Shown piece by piece: positions 16,094-25,925 of a stretch of 52,566 nt of DNA (position 1 is its first letter; every line of letters starts with the position of its first letter). Under the pieces are notes generated by a model that saw only the letters and a program-made list of their open reading frames with translations, was not told the DNA's origin and did not search any database. This DNA is from a virus: the IMG/VR virus record IMGVR_UViG_3300044627_003899, positions 1 to 52,566 of that record, one strand, 5' to 3'. The position numbers and the translations under genes were made by a program.

Positions 16094-16559
16094 AAGAATT
16101 ACTAGTGCCACAGAGCTTCGCCAAGCATTAGAAATAATGAAAAAAGGCGAAAGGTTGACTAAGGTTATCAGTCAGCAAAAACATATTGCAGGAGACTGGA
16201 ATCTTGATCATTTGCAAGATCAGTTAATCCAGCTTCTTTTAGTTTTTAAACAGAATGCGGTAATTTTTATTAACTACGAAACTAACAAGCAGCCAGTTTC
16301 TCTTTTTGCTGGAATGATCACAGAGGACTGGGCTTGTGGTAAGCTTGGGCTTAATGAAATTGCATGGGTTACTGTTGACAAGTCCCAACTTGGCGGCGTA
16401 AAAGTTCTACAGGCTGTAGAAAACCTTATCAAAGAATTAAATATAGATTTTCTATCTTGCAATTATATGTGCAATGGTGGAGATCCAAGAGTGCAAGCTT
16501 TTTATTTAAATAATGGGTTTAGATTGGATACACTTACTTTTGTAAAGAATTACAAATAA
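16086..16559 (+). CDS. GNAT-family acetyltransferase-like protein
   Basis: A 157 aa protein. The N-terminal half is helical; the C-terminal half has a GNAT-like course: AVIFINYETNKQPVSLFAGMI (strands 2-3), LGLNEIAWVTVDKSQLGGVKVLQAVENLI (strand 4 and the helix after the acetyl-CoA loop, here QLGGVK), and RVQAFYLNNGFRLD, the typical FYxxxGF end of GNAT enzymes. It overlaps the previous gene by 8 bases and is followed by an intrinsic terminator, so it ends this transcription unit. Substrate unknown. A second GNAT-like gene occurs at 31940. Confidence 0.7.
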   Translation: MTKRITSATELRQALEIMKKGERLTKVISQQKHIAGDWNLDHLQDQLIQLLLVFKQNAVIFINYETNKQPVSLFAGMITEDWACGKLGLNEIAWVTVDKSQLGGVKVLQAVENLIKELNIDFLSCNYMCNGGDPRVQAFYLNNGFRLDTLTFVKNYK

Positions 16560-16585
16560 TTCCTAACCCAATTTTTTTCCTTTTT

Positions 16586-16613
16586 AGGCTTTACTAAAAC
16601 TGTAAAGCCTTTT
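16586..16613 (+). terminator. intrinsic terminator before nrdA
   Basis: Perfect 9-base stem AGGCTTTAC / GTAAAGCCT with loop TAAAACT, followed by TTT. It separates the acetyltransferase unit from the ribonucleotide reductase genes. Confidence 0.85.
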
Positions 16614-16629
16614 ACCTTATTTTACTTTT

Positions 16630-18930
16630 ATGAAAAAAACAATGTCTGTTAAGAAGAGAAGCGGAGAAGTCGTAAAGTTCGATGCTGACAAGATTAATAA
16701 AGTCTTGGCTTGGGCTTGCGAAGACATTCCAGACACCTCCTTTGAGGAGGTTGCGATGAACGCTAATCTTTCATTCTTTGACGGTATTTCTTCAAAGGAT
16801 ATCCACAATACCCTTATTGAAGCTGCCGCAGGCTTGATTTCGGAAGAAAAGCCTCAATATCAATACGTTGCGTCTAAGCTTCTTAACTTTCAGCTTAGAA
16901 AGGAAGTCTGGGGAGGAAAGAACGCCCCAAAACTTATTGATTTTGTCAAGGAGAATATCAAACTAAACGTTTATGATCCAGATATTTTAAATTGGTATGA
17001 CGAGCGCGAGTTCCATAAGCTCGACGAGTTCCTGCGCCATAATAATGATTTTAATTTCACCTATGCTGGCATTAAGCAGCTTTGTGAGAAATATCTGGTT
17101 CAAAATAGAACCACAAAGAAAATCTACGAGACTCCGCAGTTCGCTTATATGCTTATTGCTATGACATTCTTCAAGAGTTATAAGAACGACAGAATCAATT
17201 ATATTAAAAAGGCTTATAACTACTTCAGCCAGCACAAGATTAATTTGCCAACTCCAATTATGGCAGGGGTCCGCACAACGCTGAAGTCATATGCGTCTTG
17301 CGCCCTGTTTACTGTAGATGATGCTCTTGGTTCAATCTTTGCAAACAATAGCGCAATTGGCTTCGCTACTGGAAGTCGCTATGGCATTGGCATTAATGCT
17401 AGCCGTATTCGCGCCGTCAATAGCCCAGTAAAGGGCGGCATGGTCAGTCATACCGGCCCAGTGCCGTTCTTGAAGATGTTTGAGTCTACAGTAAAAAGCT
17501 GCCATCAAAATGGAATCCGAGGCGGATCTGCAACAGTTAACGTAGCTTGGTTCCATCACGATATCGAAGATATTCTTGTTCTAAAGAACAATGCTGGCAC
17601 AGACGACAATCGCGTTCGCAAGCTCGATTACTGCATTGGCTTTGATCGCCTGTTTTATGATCGCGCAATGGCAAACAAGAATGTTACTCTGTTTTCATAT
17701 CACGAAGTTCCTGAGCTTTGGAACAATTTCGGAATGCCAGAGTTTAAGGAGCTTTACGAAGCCGCAGAGAACAATCCCAAGATCAAGTTCAAAAAGATCG
17801 TAAACGCCAGAGAGCTTCTGTTTCTCTTCTCAAAGGAGCGTGTAGAGACTGGACGTATTTACGCGATGAATGTAGACCATGCAAACTCTCATGGCGCTTG
17901 GCTAGAACAAGTCGATACATCGAATCTTTGCCTTGAAGTAAATCATCCCTTGAAGGCAATCAATGATGTTAATGATCCAAATGGCGAAATCGGCGTCTGC
18001 ATTCTTTCTGCCGTTAATCTAGTAGAAGTTTCAGAAAACGAAATGGAATCAGTCTGCGATGTCATCGTGAGAATGCTTGACGAGCTTATTGATCACCAAG
18101 ATTATTTCGTTCCTGCCGCAGCAAACTTCGCAAAGAATCGCCGCAGTCTTGGCGTTGGCGTAACAAATCTCGCCGCTTACTTTGCCAAGAATAAGATTAA
18201 GTATTTTGACAAGCAGGCGCCAAATAAGGCCGCTGCCATAATGGAGCTTGTCAGCTACAATCTTATCAAGGCTTCCGTTGGTTTGGCAAAAGAAAAAGGC
18301 ACTTGCGCCAAATTTAATCTCACTAAATATTCAAAGGGCATCCTTCCTATCGACAATTACTGCAAGAGCGTCGATGAGTTTGTAAAGGAAAAGCTCCATT
18401 GTGATTGGGAGGCTCTTCGTCAAGATATCAAGCAATACGGAATGCGCCATAGCACTCTGACCGCTTTGATGCCCGTAGAGTCAAGCTCTGTGATTCAATC
18501 ATCGACTAACGGCATTGAGCCTCCACGCTCTCTTATCTCCTTCAAGAGATCAAAGGCTGGCGTAATGCCCGTTGTTGTCCCCGCTATCGATAAGCACAAG
18601 GATGACTATACTTTGGCATTTGAAATGCCCACCAACGAAGGGTATCTCAAGGTAGTCGCCGCTCTTCAGAAATTCGTTGACATGAGCATCTCAACGAATC
18701 TTTATTACAATACTACCAGATATCCAAACAAAATTCCTCCTCAGACCGAGCTTGTAAAGGATATTCTGCTTGCTTATAAGTACGGGATCAAGAATCTCTA
18801 TTACACAAATACGTTTGATGGGGACACTCAGACAGTTCTGCACACCAAAAAAGAAGTACAACAACCACAACCACAATCAGAACCGCAAGAAGAAACCGAA
18901 GGATGTGCCGGTGGAGCTTGCACATTATAA
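16630..18930 (+). CDS. nrdA: ribonucleoside-diphosphate reductase, large subunit (class Ia)
   Basis: Converts ribonucleotides to deoxyribonucleotides with the small subunit encoded downstream, feeding phage DNA synthesis. The 766 aa protein starts with an ATP-cone (VKKRSGEVVKFDADKIN..., about residues 5-95), giving potential allosteric control by ATP/dATP. The active-site cysteines are Cys224 (YASCALF), Cys434 within SNLCLEVNHP (with Asn432 and Glu436 nearby) and Cys457 (GVCILSAVN). A glutamine/proline-rich linker precedes the C-terminal redox pair EGCAGGACTL (Cys759, Cys764). The length matches NrdA. No Shine-Dalgarno site is visible; the ATG lies 16 bases after the terminator's T tract. All key residues are present, so it should be active. 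Confidence 0.95.
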   Translation: MKKTMSVKKRSGEVVKFDADKINKVLAWACEDIPDTSFEEVAMNANLSFFDGISSKDIHNTLIEAAAGLISEEKPQYQYVASKLLNFQLRKEVWGGKNAPKLIDFVKENIKLNVYDPDILNWYDEREFHKLDEFLRHNNDFNFTYAGIKQLCEKYLVQNRTTKKIYETPQFAYMLIAMTFFKSYKNDRINYIKKAYNYFSQHKINLPTPIMAGVRTTLKSYASCALFTVDDALGSIFANNSAIGFATGSRYGIGINASRIRAVNSPVKGGMVSHTGPVPFLKMFESTVKSCHQNGIRGGSATVNVAWFHHDIEDILVLKNNAGTDDNRVRKLDYCIGFDRLFYDRAMANKNVTLFSYHEVPELWNNFGMPEFKELYEAAENNPKIKFKKIVNARELLFLFSKERVETGRIYAMNVDHANSHGAWLEQVDTSNLCLEVNHPLKAINDVNDPNGEIGVCILSAVNLVEVSENEMESVCDVIVRMLDELIDHQDYFVPAAANFAKNRRSLGVGVTNLAAYFAKNKIKYFDKQAPNKAAAIMELVSYNLIKASVGLAKEKGTCAKFNLTKYSKGILPIDNYCKSVDEFVKEKLHCDWEALRQDIKQYGMRHSTLTALMPVESSSVIQSSTNGIEPPRSLISFKRSKAGVMPVVVPAIDKHKDDYTLAFEMPTNEGYLKVVAALQKFVDMSISTNLYYNTTRYPNKIPPQTELVKDILLAYKYGIKNLYYTNTFDGDTQTVLHTKKEVQQPQPQSEPQEETEGCAGGACTL

Positions 18931-18932
18931 AC

Positions 18933-19217
18933 ATGAACTTTAATAATCTATCAAAAATAAGCATAGCGACAAAACGCCAATGGCTTATAAAAAAAGGATA
19001 TAAGTCTGCTATTACTGCCGACAATGATTATATTAATAAACTTTTTGAACTTTATGTTCCTACATGGGCTTTAGAAGCAGAAAAGTTTAAAAAGCAAAAT
19101 AAGAAAAATAAAAATAAATATTCTGGAGCTTCTCCTAAAGAATGGGCCTCATGGGGAGGGACAAATAGACCACATCACTCAGGTGGACGAAAGCGCAATA
19201 CCAGAAACTATATCTAA
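18933..19217 (+). CDS. unknown basic protein between nrdA and nrdB
   Basis: A 94 aa lysine-rich protein lying between the two ribonucleotide reductase genes. The ATG at 18933 is preferred because an in-frame ATG at 18903 would overlap the nrdA tail. Visible parts are ATKRQWLIKKGYKSAITADNDYINKLFELY, a lysine/asparagine-rich linker and ASPKEWASWGGTNRPHHSGGRKRN. The DNA is AT-rich. No family was recognised. Because homing endonuclease genes and small inserts often sit inside phage nrd operons, it may be an inserted gene, but no nuclease motif is visible. Confidence 0.65.
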   Translation: MNFNNLSKISIATKRQWLIKKGYKSAITADNDYINKLFELYVPTWALEAEKFKKQNKKNKNKYSGASPKEWASWGGTNRPHHSGGRKRNTRNYI

Positions 19218-19222
19218 TAAAA

Positions 19223-20278
19223 ATGAAAACTGTTCTTAACACCGTTAATCTAGATTCGCTCAAGCAGCCGCTTTTCCTCGGAGAAGACTTGGCTATCCAG
19301 CGATATGATCGCCTCAAGTATCCTAAGTTTTACGAACTGTACGACCAGCAGATTAATTTTTTCTGGCGTCCACAAGAGGTGAATCTTACAAAGGATGCCG
19401 CCGATTACAAAACCCTTTCTCCAGAAGAGAAGTTCGTGTTTGATAGTAACTTGCGATTCCAAACAATGACAGACTCAATGCTGTCTCGCAGCATTAATTC
19501 GCTCTCGGATTACGTAAGTAACCCAGAGCTTGAGATCTGCATGAATGTTTGGTCTTTCTTTGAAACTATCCATAGCAACAGCTACACATACATTCTACAG
19601 AACATTCATCCAGACGCTACCAAATTTTTTGATTCGATTTTGGAAGATAAGGAAATTGTAAAGAGGGCTCAAGCTATCTCTAGCCGTTATGACGCCCTAC
19701 TTAACACAAAGAGTGATGATCCAAAGCAGCAGATATTTGAGGCTCTTCTTGCAACCCAGATCACTGAGGGTGTAACCTTTTACGTTTCCTTTGCCTGCTC
19801 TTTCTATTTTGGCTACCGTGGAAAGATGGAGGGCAACGCCAAGATCATTAATCTTATTTCCCGTGACGAAAATCTTCACGTTGCTATCACTCAAAATATC
19901 CTAAAAGCTCTTCGTGACCAACCAAAGGAAGGCTTCCAAGACATTATCAAAAAGAACGAAGATAAGATCTATGAAGCTTATAGAATGGCTGTTGAGTCCG
20001 AAAAGGAATGGGCTGATTATCTTTTCTCAAAGGGTAGTCTAATTGGTCTCACTGCTGATTCTTTAAAGCGTTACGTTGAATGGCTTGCTGATAATAGACT
20101 TACTTCAATGGGTTATAAAAAGATTTATAATGTCAAGGGTAACCCCCTTGCTGGCTGGCTAGACAGCTTCTACGACAGCAAAAAGATCCAAGTAGCACCT
20201 CAAGAGACAGAAATCTCTTCTTATGTCAAAGGTGTTGACAATAAGATTGACGAATCTGTCTTTGATATGAAGTTCTAA
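19223..20278 (+). CDS. nrdB: ribonucleoside-diphosphate reductase, small subunit (class Ia)
   Basis: The radical-generating diiron subunit, 351 aa. Iron ligands and the radical tyrosine follow the E. coli R2 pattern: Asp58 (LTKDAADY), Glu114 and His117 in FFETIHSNSYTYI, the radical Tyr121, Glu182 (TEGVTFYVSF), and Glu216 with His219 (SRDENLHVA). The C-terminal tail DESVFDMKF would bind the large subunit, as in other NrdB proteins. It lies 5 bases after the small unknown gene and so is part of the nrd operon. Its stop abuts the stop of the convergent tail protein gene, with no terminator seen between them. Complete and likely active. Confidence 0.95.
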   Translation: MKTVLNTVNLDSLKQPLFLGEDLAIQRYDRLKYPKFYELYDQQINFFWRPQEVNLTKDAADYKTLSPEEKFVFDSNLRFQTMTDSMLSRSINSLSDYVSNPELEICMNVWSFFETIHSNSYTYILQNIHPDATKFFDSILEDKEIVKRAQAISSRYDALLNTKSDDPKQQIFEALLATQITEGVTFYVSFACSFYFGYRGKMEGNAKIINLISRDENLHVAITQNILKALRDQPKEGFQDIIKKNEDKIYEAYRMAVESEKEWADYLFSKGSLIGLTADSLKRYVEWLADNRLTSMGYKKIYNVKGNPLAGWLDSFYDSKKIQVAPQETEISSYVKGVDNKIDESVFDMKF

Positions 20279-23200
20279 TTAGAGGCTAAGTAAATTACCT
20301 CTAGGGTCGAGCCATTCAGATTCATCTCTGACTAGCTCGGCCCTTTCGTTTGCCCTAATAATAGAGACGAGTCTTCCATTGGCTTCTTCAACATAAAGAG
20401 TGCTTTCGTTGCGTCTGCTTAAAATAGTAACTTTTGACCCTTCTGGAACATCAGAAGGCAATATTAATGTTGAGTCACTTGTTAAGGATACTAAAACAAG
20501 CGAATTTAAATAAGAAACTGGTAATTGAGTTTTTACTTCAACTCTTTTAACCTTGCCATTTAACCCACTCACAGTTCTGCCATTATAAATAAATTCAACT
20601 CCAAGAATTGCAGATTCTGAACCTATGGTAGTCCAATTTACATTTGATCCTGGATCACGAATTTGATATTTTCTACCTCTGATTAAGGAGGCTTGAGCAT
20701 GAATATTTATTAAATTATTTTCGCCTCTGCCTCCATCCATAGAAAGCCTGTTAGATACTGAAGGGGCTACGAAGTTTGGTTCCGCCTCCAAATACCCACT
20801 GACTACATTTGACATTTCTCCTTCTCCAAAGTCATCCCAAGGTCTAAATCTAAAGTAATACCATACTCCAGTTTGCAATCCTGCTCCTAATGTAATTGTA
20901 TTAGAATAGCCTCTTGTTTTATCAAGAGGCATATACATAAACATATTAGATAAAGTTGGAGAAACATCAGGAGTGAAACCAACAGAATCTCCTGTAAATA
21001 TATCAACCCCATACACATCTTTATTTGATGTCGCCGCATAGCAATTGAATATTATTTCGCCTTTGGATATATTTTCAGTTAGCGTTGTCAAAGCTATTCC
21101 AGAAAATCCTGTAGTATTTGGGGTAGTTATTTGGCTTAAATTAGCAATTCCAAGTGGATTATTTTTTGTTCTTGGTACGGTTCTGGGCTCGTTATTTCCT
21201 CCAATAACATTATTTATATAGTGCTGTTCTGCCCAAACTGCAAGCGGGATAGAAGGATTGATTACCTCCCTATAGTGTTTGATTAAATCATCGTAAGCAT
21301 AAGCGTAGGCTTCGTAATCAGGCTCACCTGTACCTCTAAAATTTATTCCAATTCCTCGTCTTGTTGCTGACGCCGTTGTGCCAGTTCCATTATATCCTGT
21401 TGCGCTTAAGAAAGCTCCAGAAATATCTTGGAAATATATTTCTCTTGATTCATCTTCGCTTCTTAACAAATAAGTTGCCCCACCAGTCCAATTTCTTAAA
21501 CCAGATCCAGATATTATACCAGTAGTACTCGCATTCTGAGGATTCCAAAGAGCAATTCCAGTAAATGTACTATTACCGTAATATCCAGAAAGTATATAAT
21601 AAGGAGAATTTTGATAAGAATCTATAACCTCAATATTTGTATATTGTGGGAGAATGTTGTATGCAAAAAATGTTCCAGTTTTTGTAAGATTAGTGTTATC
21701 CGTGACTGTTACTCTAAGACCAACGTATCTTTTAGCTTCTACGTCTCTTGGATTATCTTTTTCTCTGCTAAAAAGCTGCGCGTTTCTTCTCTTTGTCAAA
21801 GTATAAGAGAATCCTTGATATTCTTTGATTTCGTCAACAATGTTACCAGCTTCATCTAAAACGTGAAGAGTTACCTTTGGAGGTAAATCCATAAATGGAT
21901 TTTCAAGCATTTGCTCGACGCTGCCTATAACACCTCCAGTTGGATCAATATATTTCCAAAGAAATGTCACATCTGATGATGTAAAATTACCTGCGCCTCT
22001 GCCAGAATGAGTATTCTGATAAGTTAAAAGATAATATAAACTGTTTACATCTGCCGTATCAATGGTTAATCCGCTTGGTATTGTTGAAGTTAAATTAGCG
22101 CCTCCAATAGATAAAGTTGGCGATGGTAAAACCATTACCCCTGTTTGTACAGGATCTGTAGAAAGAAGTTTGTATTGAACCCCTTGAGAGTAAACATTTA
22201 TATCGTAAAGACCATAAATTCCACTTATTGGAACTGTTAATGCAGTAGTTCCAGATGGAACTGAATAAGCTTGGGTGATTGAATCAGATTCATTCGCCGT
22301 CGAATAGTCTGGTTTGCTGATATATACTTTATATCCTGTTATTGGGCTTGTGCTAGCATTCCAAGTAAAATATAAACCTGTTTCACCATAAATTCCGGTA
22401 GAGGTTATCGCGCTTGGCCGCTCAGGCTTAATAACTACATCATACGGACCCCTGACATAATAACTTGGAGAGGTATCAACAATATCTTTTTCTATAAAAT
22501 CTTCTTTGTTGGGTATATATTCAATGCCGACTACGCCATACTGATTAGACTCTTCCTCTTTTGTCGAAATTGTTTTGTACAATTTTGGTTCGACGCCAGA
22601 ACCGCTTAATACATAAAGAGAACCTTCTTGAATTAAATTAAGATTTCTAGGATCAGTGTCTACAGATAAATTATAAAATCCTCTTGGATAGCCTGTTCCA
22701 TAAATAAGTCCACTATAACCAATGCCATTAGCTTCTGCTAATGTTCTTAAGTCAGTTTGGCCCAGCGTACCACCTCCTACATAAACCTCTAGCCCTAAAG
22801 ATCTAAATGCATTTGATACATGTGTTGAGGTTAATGGAGTATCTAGATAAATTTTCTCTGAGCCATAAAAATTTTTAGGCAATCCTACTGTATAAAAACC
22901 AAGGTTATTGCCTAAACTCCATTTTGATTTTGCCGCACTATTTCCATCATAATCGTTGGCAAAATCACTGACTGAAGATGTATGAGCTTTTGTGCAAATA
23001 TACGGAACTGATTCTACTTTTACAATATCACCCACTGAATAGGCTCTTCCCTTTGCCCATTCAAGATGGCTTGATTCATTTCTGTTTCCAAAGTCTGCTT
23101 GAACAAAAGTATAGTATGGCCTTAGTCTGCTAAATGCCAAAAGATCTCTGTATGTAAATAAAATATTTCCATATTCACCTATAGTTTTTGACGCCCTTTC

Positions 23201-25909
23201 TAAAACTCTATATCCTCCTTTAATTAATGCACAGGCATAGCCATAATTATTTACATCAGAGCTAGTATCATCTTTACCTATTTTAAATATTTCTGTAGCT
23301 GCAAAAGATGCCCAAGTTGAATTTGGCACGAATTGATTGTTTACCGGCGTTCCTCTTGTGAACGCGATAACCACATCTCCATTACTTGCGCTATCATATA
23401 TAGGATTAGAAAATATTGCATTTAAATTAGCTATAGATCCAGAAGCTGTCACTGTGCCAGCCGGATTTATTCTTGCTGCATAAATTTGACTTGTGCTTAT
23501 CGATAAAGCTGTTGAGCTATTGATGTTAAATACCGAATTTGAAGAAATTGAATAAGCTATATTGCCTGTCCAATTTCCTTCGTTTCCGATTACCTGTCCA
23601 GTTCCATCAGCACCAAGAAAGTCAATGTCAATTTCAAAATCAGAAAGAACACCAGATACATCAGAAAATGTTAAAGAATCCCATCTTGGATTTCCGCCTG
23701 CGACAACGTGATCTGGAAAAACATAAGGGGCGCCAGTTAAAACTGTTTGTCCAGTATAGTTTGCTCCAGAAATTCTTCCCTCGACAGAATATACATCTGT
23801 TACGACACTTTGAAGACAAAAATCTCCAGTCAATGTAAGTGTAGCGCCGTAAGCATCGTCAGTTACCGTATGTATATTAAATTTTCTTGTTTGCTTTTGT
23901 CTTCTTGCTCTAATTTGTGCTAAAGTGCCAGTAAAATCACCATCGCTTCCCGTAAGCAAATTTAAATCAGAAACAGCAAAGTTACCAGATGGGATGTGAA
24001 TATATATACCAGAATCTAATCCATAAGGATCTTGCGCGGTTGGAGCTTTAAATTCTCCGTCTATTTTTATATTGTTAGATATTGAGTCAACAGATAAAAT
24101 TCTACCAAAAGTTCTACCAACATTCCTGATTTCATCACTTACCCCGAAAATATCTCCTGGTTGTAGATATGCCCCTTCTATACCAGCTATAAAGCTAACA
24201 GTATCCGCCTCAAACATCGAGCTAAATAAAATATAACGTCCAATTCTCTTAGCTTCTGATCTTGATGTGCATCCTGCGGCATTTACTTTGAATGGGTTTA
24301 TTCCATATTTTCTTATGCCATCCACATCTTCAACAAACTCCATTTTTGTTTTATAGTCGTCAAATCTATCGTTGTATACGATTTCAACTGTTGTGTAGCG
24401 TTTATTTCTTGCTGTTTCAGTATACTGAAAAGATCCGTCTCTGACATTAACATTTGCAAAGTACATCAGAGGATCTTTTGGCCTATCCGCAAAAAAAGAA
24501 AATCCTTCCGTATTCCAATATACAATGCCTTTAAAAATCGCAGCTACATCTTTTAATATATTATAAGCTTCGTCTTTATTAAAAAATATAATATTGCACG
24601 TATATCTTGGTTCAAGCCCGCCTTTGCCATCTGGAACACCCTTAAACTTTCCATCATCATCTACAGCGTCGCAGTAACGACCAATATCATAAAGAGTCCA
24701 TTTGTCAATTGAACCCAAATCTATAAGATTGCCAAGACCGTAGTTAAAATCTGTAATAATGTCGTATAAAATCCAAGCTGGATTATCTGTCCAAGCTATC
24801 TTAAATGTTCCATCCCAGTCTCCATAGTAAATTCTATTGCTATCGTAAAAATTTGTATCACAAAATTGCTGTAGCTTAGAATCAGAATCGTGAACAAGGC
24901 TAAACTTGGCCCCTCCAGTATCAATCGCCAGTTCTCTTAAAGTTCTTGTTCCAGAAAAATCTGGATCAGTATTTAAATAATAAATCTGGATTCCATTTTC
25001 TCTTGCTTGGTTTAAAAGAAGATTATAAGTGGTTTCCGCCATTACTTCTGGAGTAGAACCAGAAAAATAAATTAATTTTCTTACTGTATTTTGCCAAATA
25101 GTTTTCAGTAATGAAGCTTCAGAGGCTTTACCGACTTCATCAGTAATGCTGAATTGACTTTTTCTAAGAAAAAAATTCGCAATCATTGTTTCGTCTGGAT
25201 CTGTAACTGGATTTAATTTAGTTTCTGATAAAGCGGAATCAAGCAGTTTTAAAAGATTTGTTTGGTTTGCTCCTGTAGAGTCTGGAGTCTCTACCTCAAA
25301 AAATAAATAAGAATTATAATATGTAAAGCCATTAATCGTATCGCCTGTCGCTTCGTTTATTACTGTATCAATAGCGTCAGCCGCTGTTTGCCAAATAGAA
25401 AATCTAATATTAGTATATCCCGCGATTAGTTTTGTTACAAATGATTGTAAGTTTCTTTTTAGCAATAAACGTGTAGCAGAATTCATGTTCTGATCTACTA
25501 CAAAAATAACATCCAAAGTCGATGGATTTGCTGGGTAGTCTGGATTTGAGAATACGTACCGCCTATCCAATCCATCTCCTCCAATTGGGAAATAATTAGA
25601 AGGAACCTTAATCTTCTTCATTTTCACATCAAACTCTTTTGAAGGAATTTGAGGAAAGCTTCTTGAATCAAATTTCAATCCAACGTGAGCTGTAAGAGGA
25701 TAAGAAAAATTTCTATCCACTACTTCATAAACTGTATCAACCGTGACATCTCTTTTTATTAAAGGCGATATTGTTTCGGCTGTAATTTTTTCAATAGTAA
25801 TATATCTATCTTTACCGTTAATAGCCTCTGGCAAAACTATTTCATTAGAAGAAATTTGCAGAAATTGATCTACTACATTGCCGTCTTCTCCACCATTTGT
25901 ATTGCTCAT
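20279..25909 (-). CDS. lambda J-like tail tip / host-specificity protein, main part
   Basis: A 1,876 aa central tail-hub protein that in lambda-like phages contacts the host receptor. The N-terminal part has the J-type pattern DRNFSYPLTAHVGLKFDSRS followed by VPSNYFP. A VWA-like segment is inserted at about residues 130-350 (LDVIFVVDQNMNSAT; the metal site would be DxNxN rather than DxSxS). J-type conserved hub sequences follow: WILYDIITDFNYGLGN, FSFFADRPKDP and GRYILFSSMFEADTVSF. Later there are a CysHTS carbohydrate-binding-like module near 945-985, a fibronectin-III-like domain near 1160-1250, and a short G-x-Y-x-I/W module near the C-terminus. The usual J N-terminus is encoded in the gene at 26501. 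Last gene of the minus-strand tail operon. Confidence 0.85.
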   Translation of the reverse strand: MSNTNGGEDGNVVDQFLQISSNEIVLPEAINGKDRYITIEKITAETISPLIKRDVTVDTVYEVVDRNFSYPLTAHVGLKFDSRSFPQIPSKEFDVKMKKIKVPSNYFPIGGDGLDRRYVFSNPDYPANPSTLDVIFVVDQNMNSATRLLLKRNLQSFVTKLIAGYTNIRFSIWQTAADAIDTVINEATGDTINGFTYYNSYLFFEVETPDSTGANQTNLLKLLDSALSETKLNPVTDPDETMIANFFLRKSQFSITDEVGKASEASLLKTIWQNTVRKLIYFSGSTPEVMAETTYNLLLNQARENGIQIYYLNTDPDFSGTRTLRELAIDTGGAKFSLVHDSDSKLQQFCDTNFYDSNRIYYGDWDGTFKIAWTDNPAWILYDIITDFNYGLGNLIDLGSIDKWTLYDIGRYCDAVDDDGKFKGVPDGKGGLEPRYTCNIIFFNKDEAYNILKDVAAIFKGIVYWNTEGFSFFADRPKDPLMYFANVNVRDGSFQYTETARNKRYTTVEIVYNDRFDDYKTKMEFVEDVDGIRKYGINPFKVNAAGCTSRSEAKRIGRYILFSSMFEADTVSFIAGIEGAYLQPGDIFGVSDEIRNVGRTFGRILSVDSISNNIKIDGEFKAPTAQDPYGLDSGIYIHIPSGNFAVSDLNLLTGSDGDFTGTLAQIRARRQKQTRKFNIHTVTDDAYGATLTLTGDFCLQSVVTDVYSVEGRISGANYTGQTVLTGAPYVFPDHVVAGGNPRWDSLTFSDVSGVLSDFEIDIDFLGADGTGQVIGNEGNWTGNIAYSISSNSVFNINSSTALSISTSQIYAARINPAGTVTASGSIANLNAIFSNPIYDSASNGDVVIAFTRGTPVNNQFVPNSTWASFAATEIFKIGKDDTSSDVNNYGYACALIKGGYRVLERASKTIGEYGNILFTYRDLLAFSRLRPYYTFVQADFGNRNESSHLEWAKGRAYSVGDIVKVESVPYICTKAHTSSVSDFANDYDGNSAAKSKWSLGNNLGFYTVGLPKNFYGSEKIYLDTPLTSTHVSNAFRSLGLEVYVGGGTLGQTDLRTLAEANGIGYSGLIYGTGYPRGFYNLSVDTDPRNLNLIQEGSLYVLSGSGVEPKLYKTISTKEEESNQYGVVGIEYIPNKEDFIEKDIVDTSPSYYVRGPYDVVIKPERPSAITSTGIYGETGLYFTWNASTSPITGYKVYISKPDYSTANESDSITQAYSVPSGTTALTVPISGIYGLYDINVYSQGVQYKLLSTDPVQTGVMVLPSPTLSIGGANLTSTIPSGLTIDTADVNSLYYLLTYQNTHSGRGAGNFTSSDVTFLWKYIDPTGGVIGSVEQMLENPFMDLPPKVTLHVLDEAGNIVDEIKEYQGFSYTLTKRRNAQLFSREKDNPRDVEAKRYVGLRVTVTDNTNLTKTGTFFAYNILPQYTNIEVIDSYQNSPYYILSGYYGNSTFTGIALWNPQNASTTGIISGSGLRNWTGGATYLLRSEDESREIYFQDISGAFLSATGYNGTGTTASATRRGIGINFRGTGEPDYEAYAYAYDDLIKHYREVINPSIPLAVWAEQHYINNVIGGNNEPRTVPRTKNNPLGIANLSQITTPNTTGFSGIALTTLTENISKGEIIFNCYAATSNKDVYGVDIFTGDSVGFTPDVSPTLSNMFMYMPLDKTRGYSNTITLGAGLQTGVWYYFRFRPWDDFGEGEMSNVVSGYLEAEPNFVAPSVSNRLSMDGGRGENNLINIHAQASLIRGRKYQIRDPGSNVNWTTIGSESAILGVEFIYNGRTVSGLNGKVKRVEVKTQLPVSYLNSLVLVSLTSDSTLILPSDVPEGSKVTILSRRNESTLYVEEANGRLVSIIRANERAELVRDESEWLDPRGNLLSL

Positions 25910-25925
25910 TTATATATTATAAATT

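Noticed and set aside
18903-18932. Upstream ATG at 18903 for the protein between nrdA and nrdB
   Set aside because: It lies inside the nrdA C-terminal codons, and the ATG at 18933 just after the nrdA stop is more plausible.
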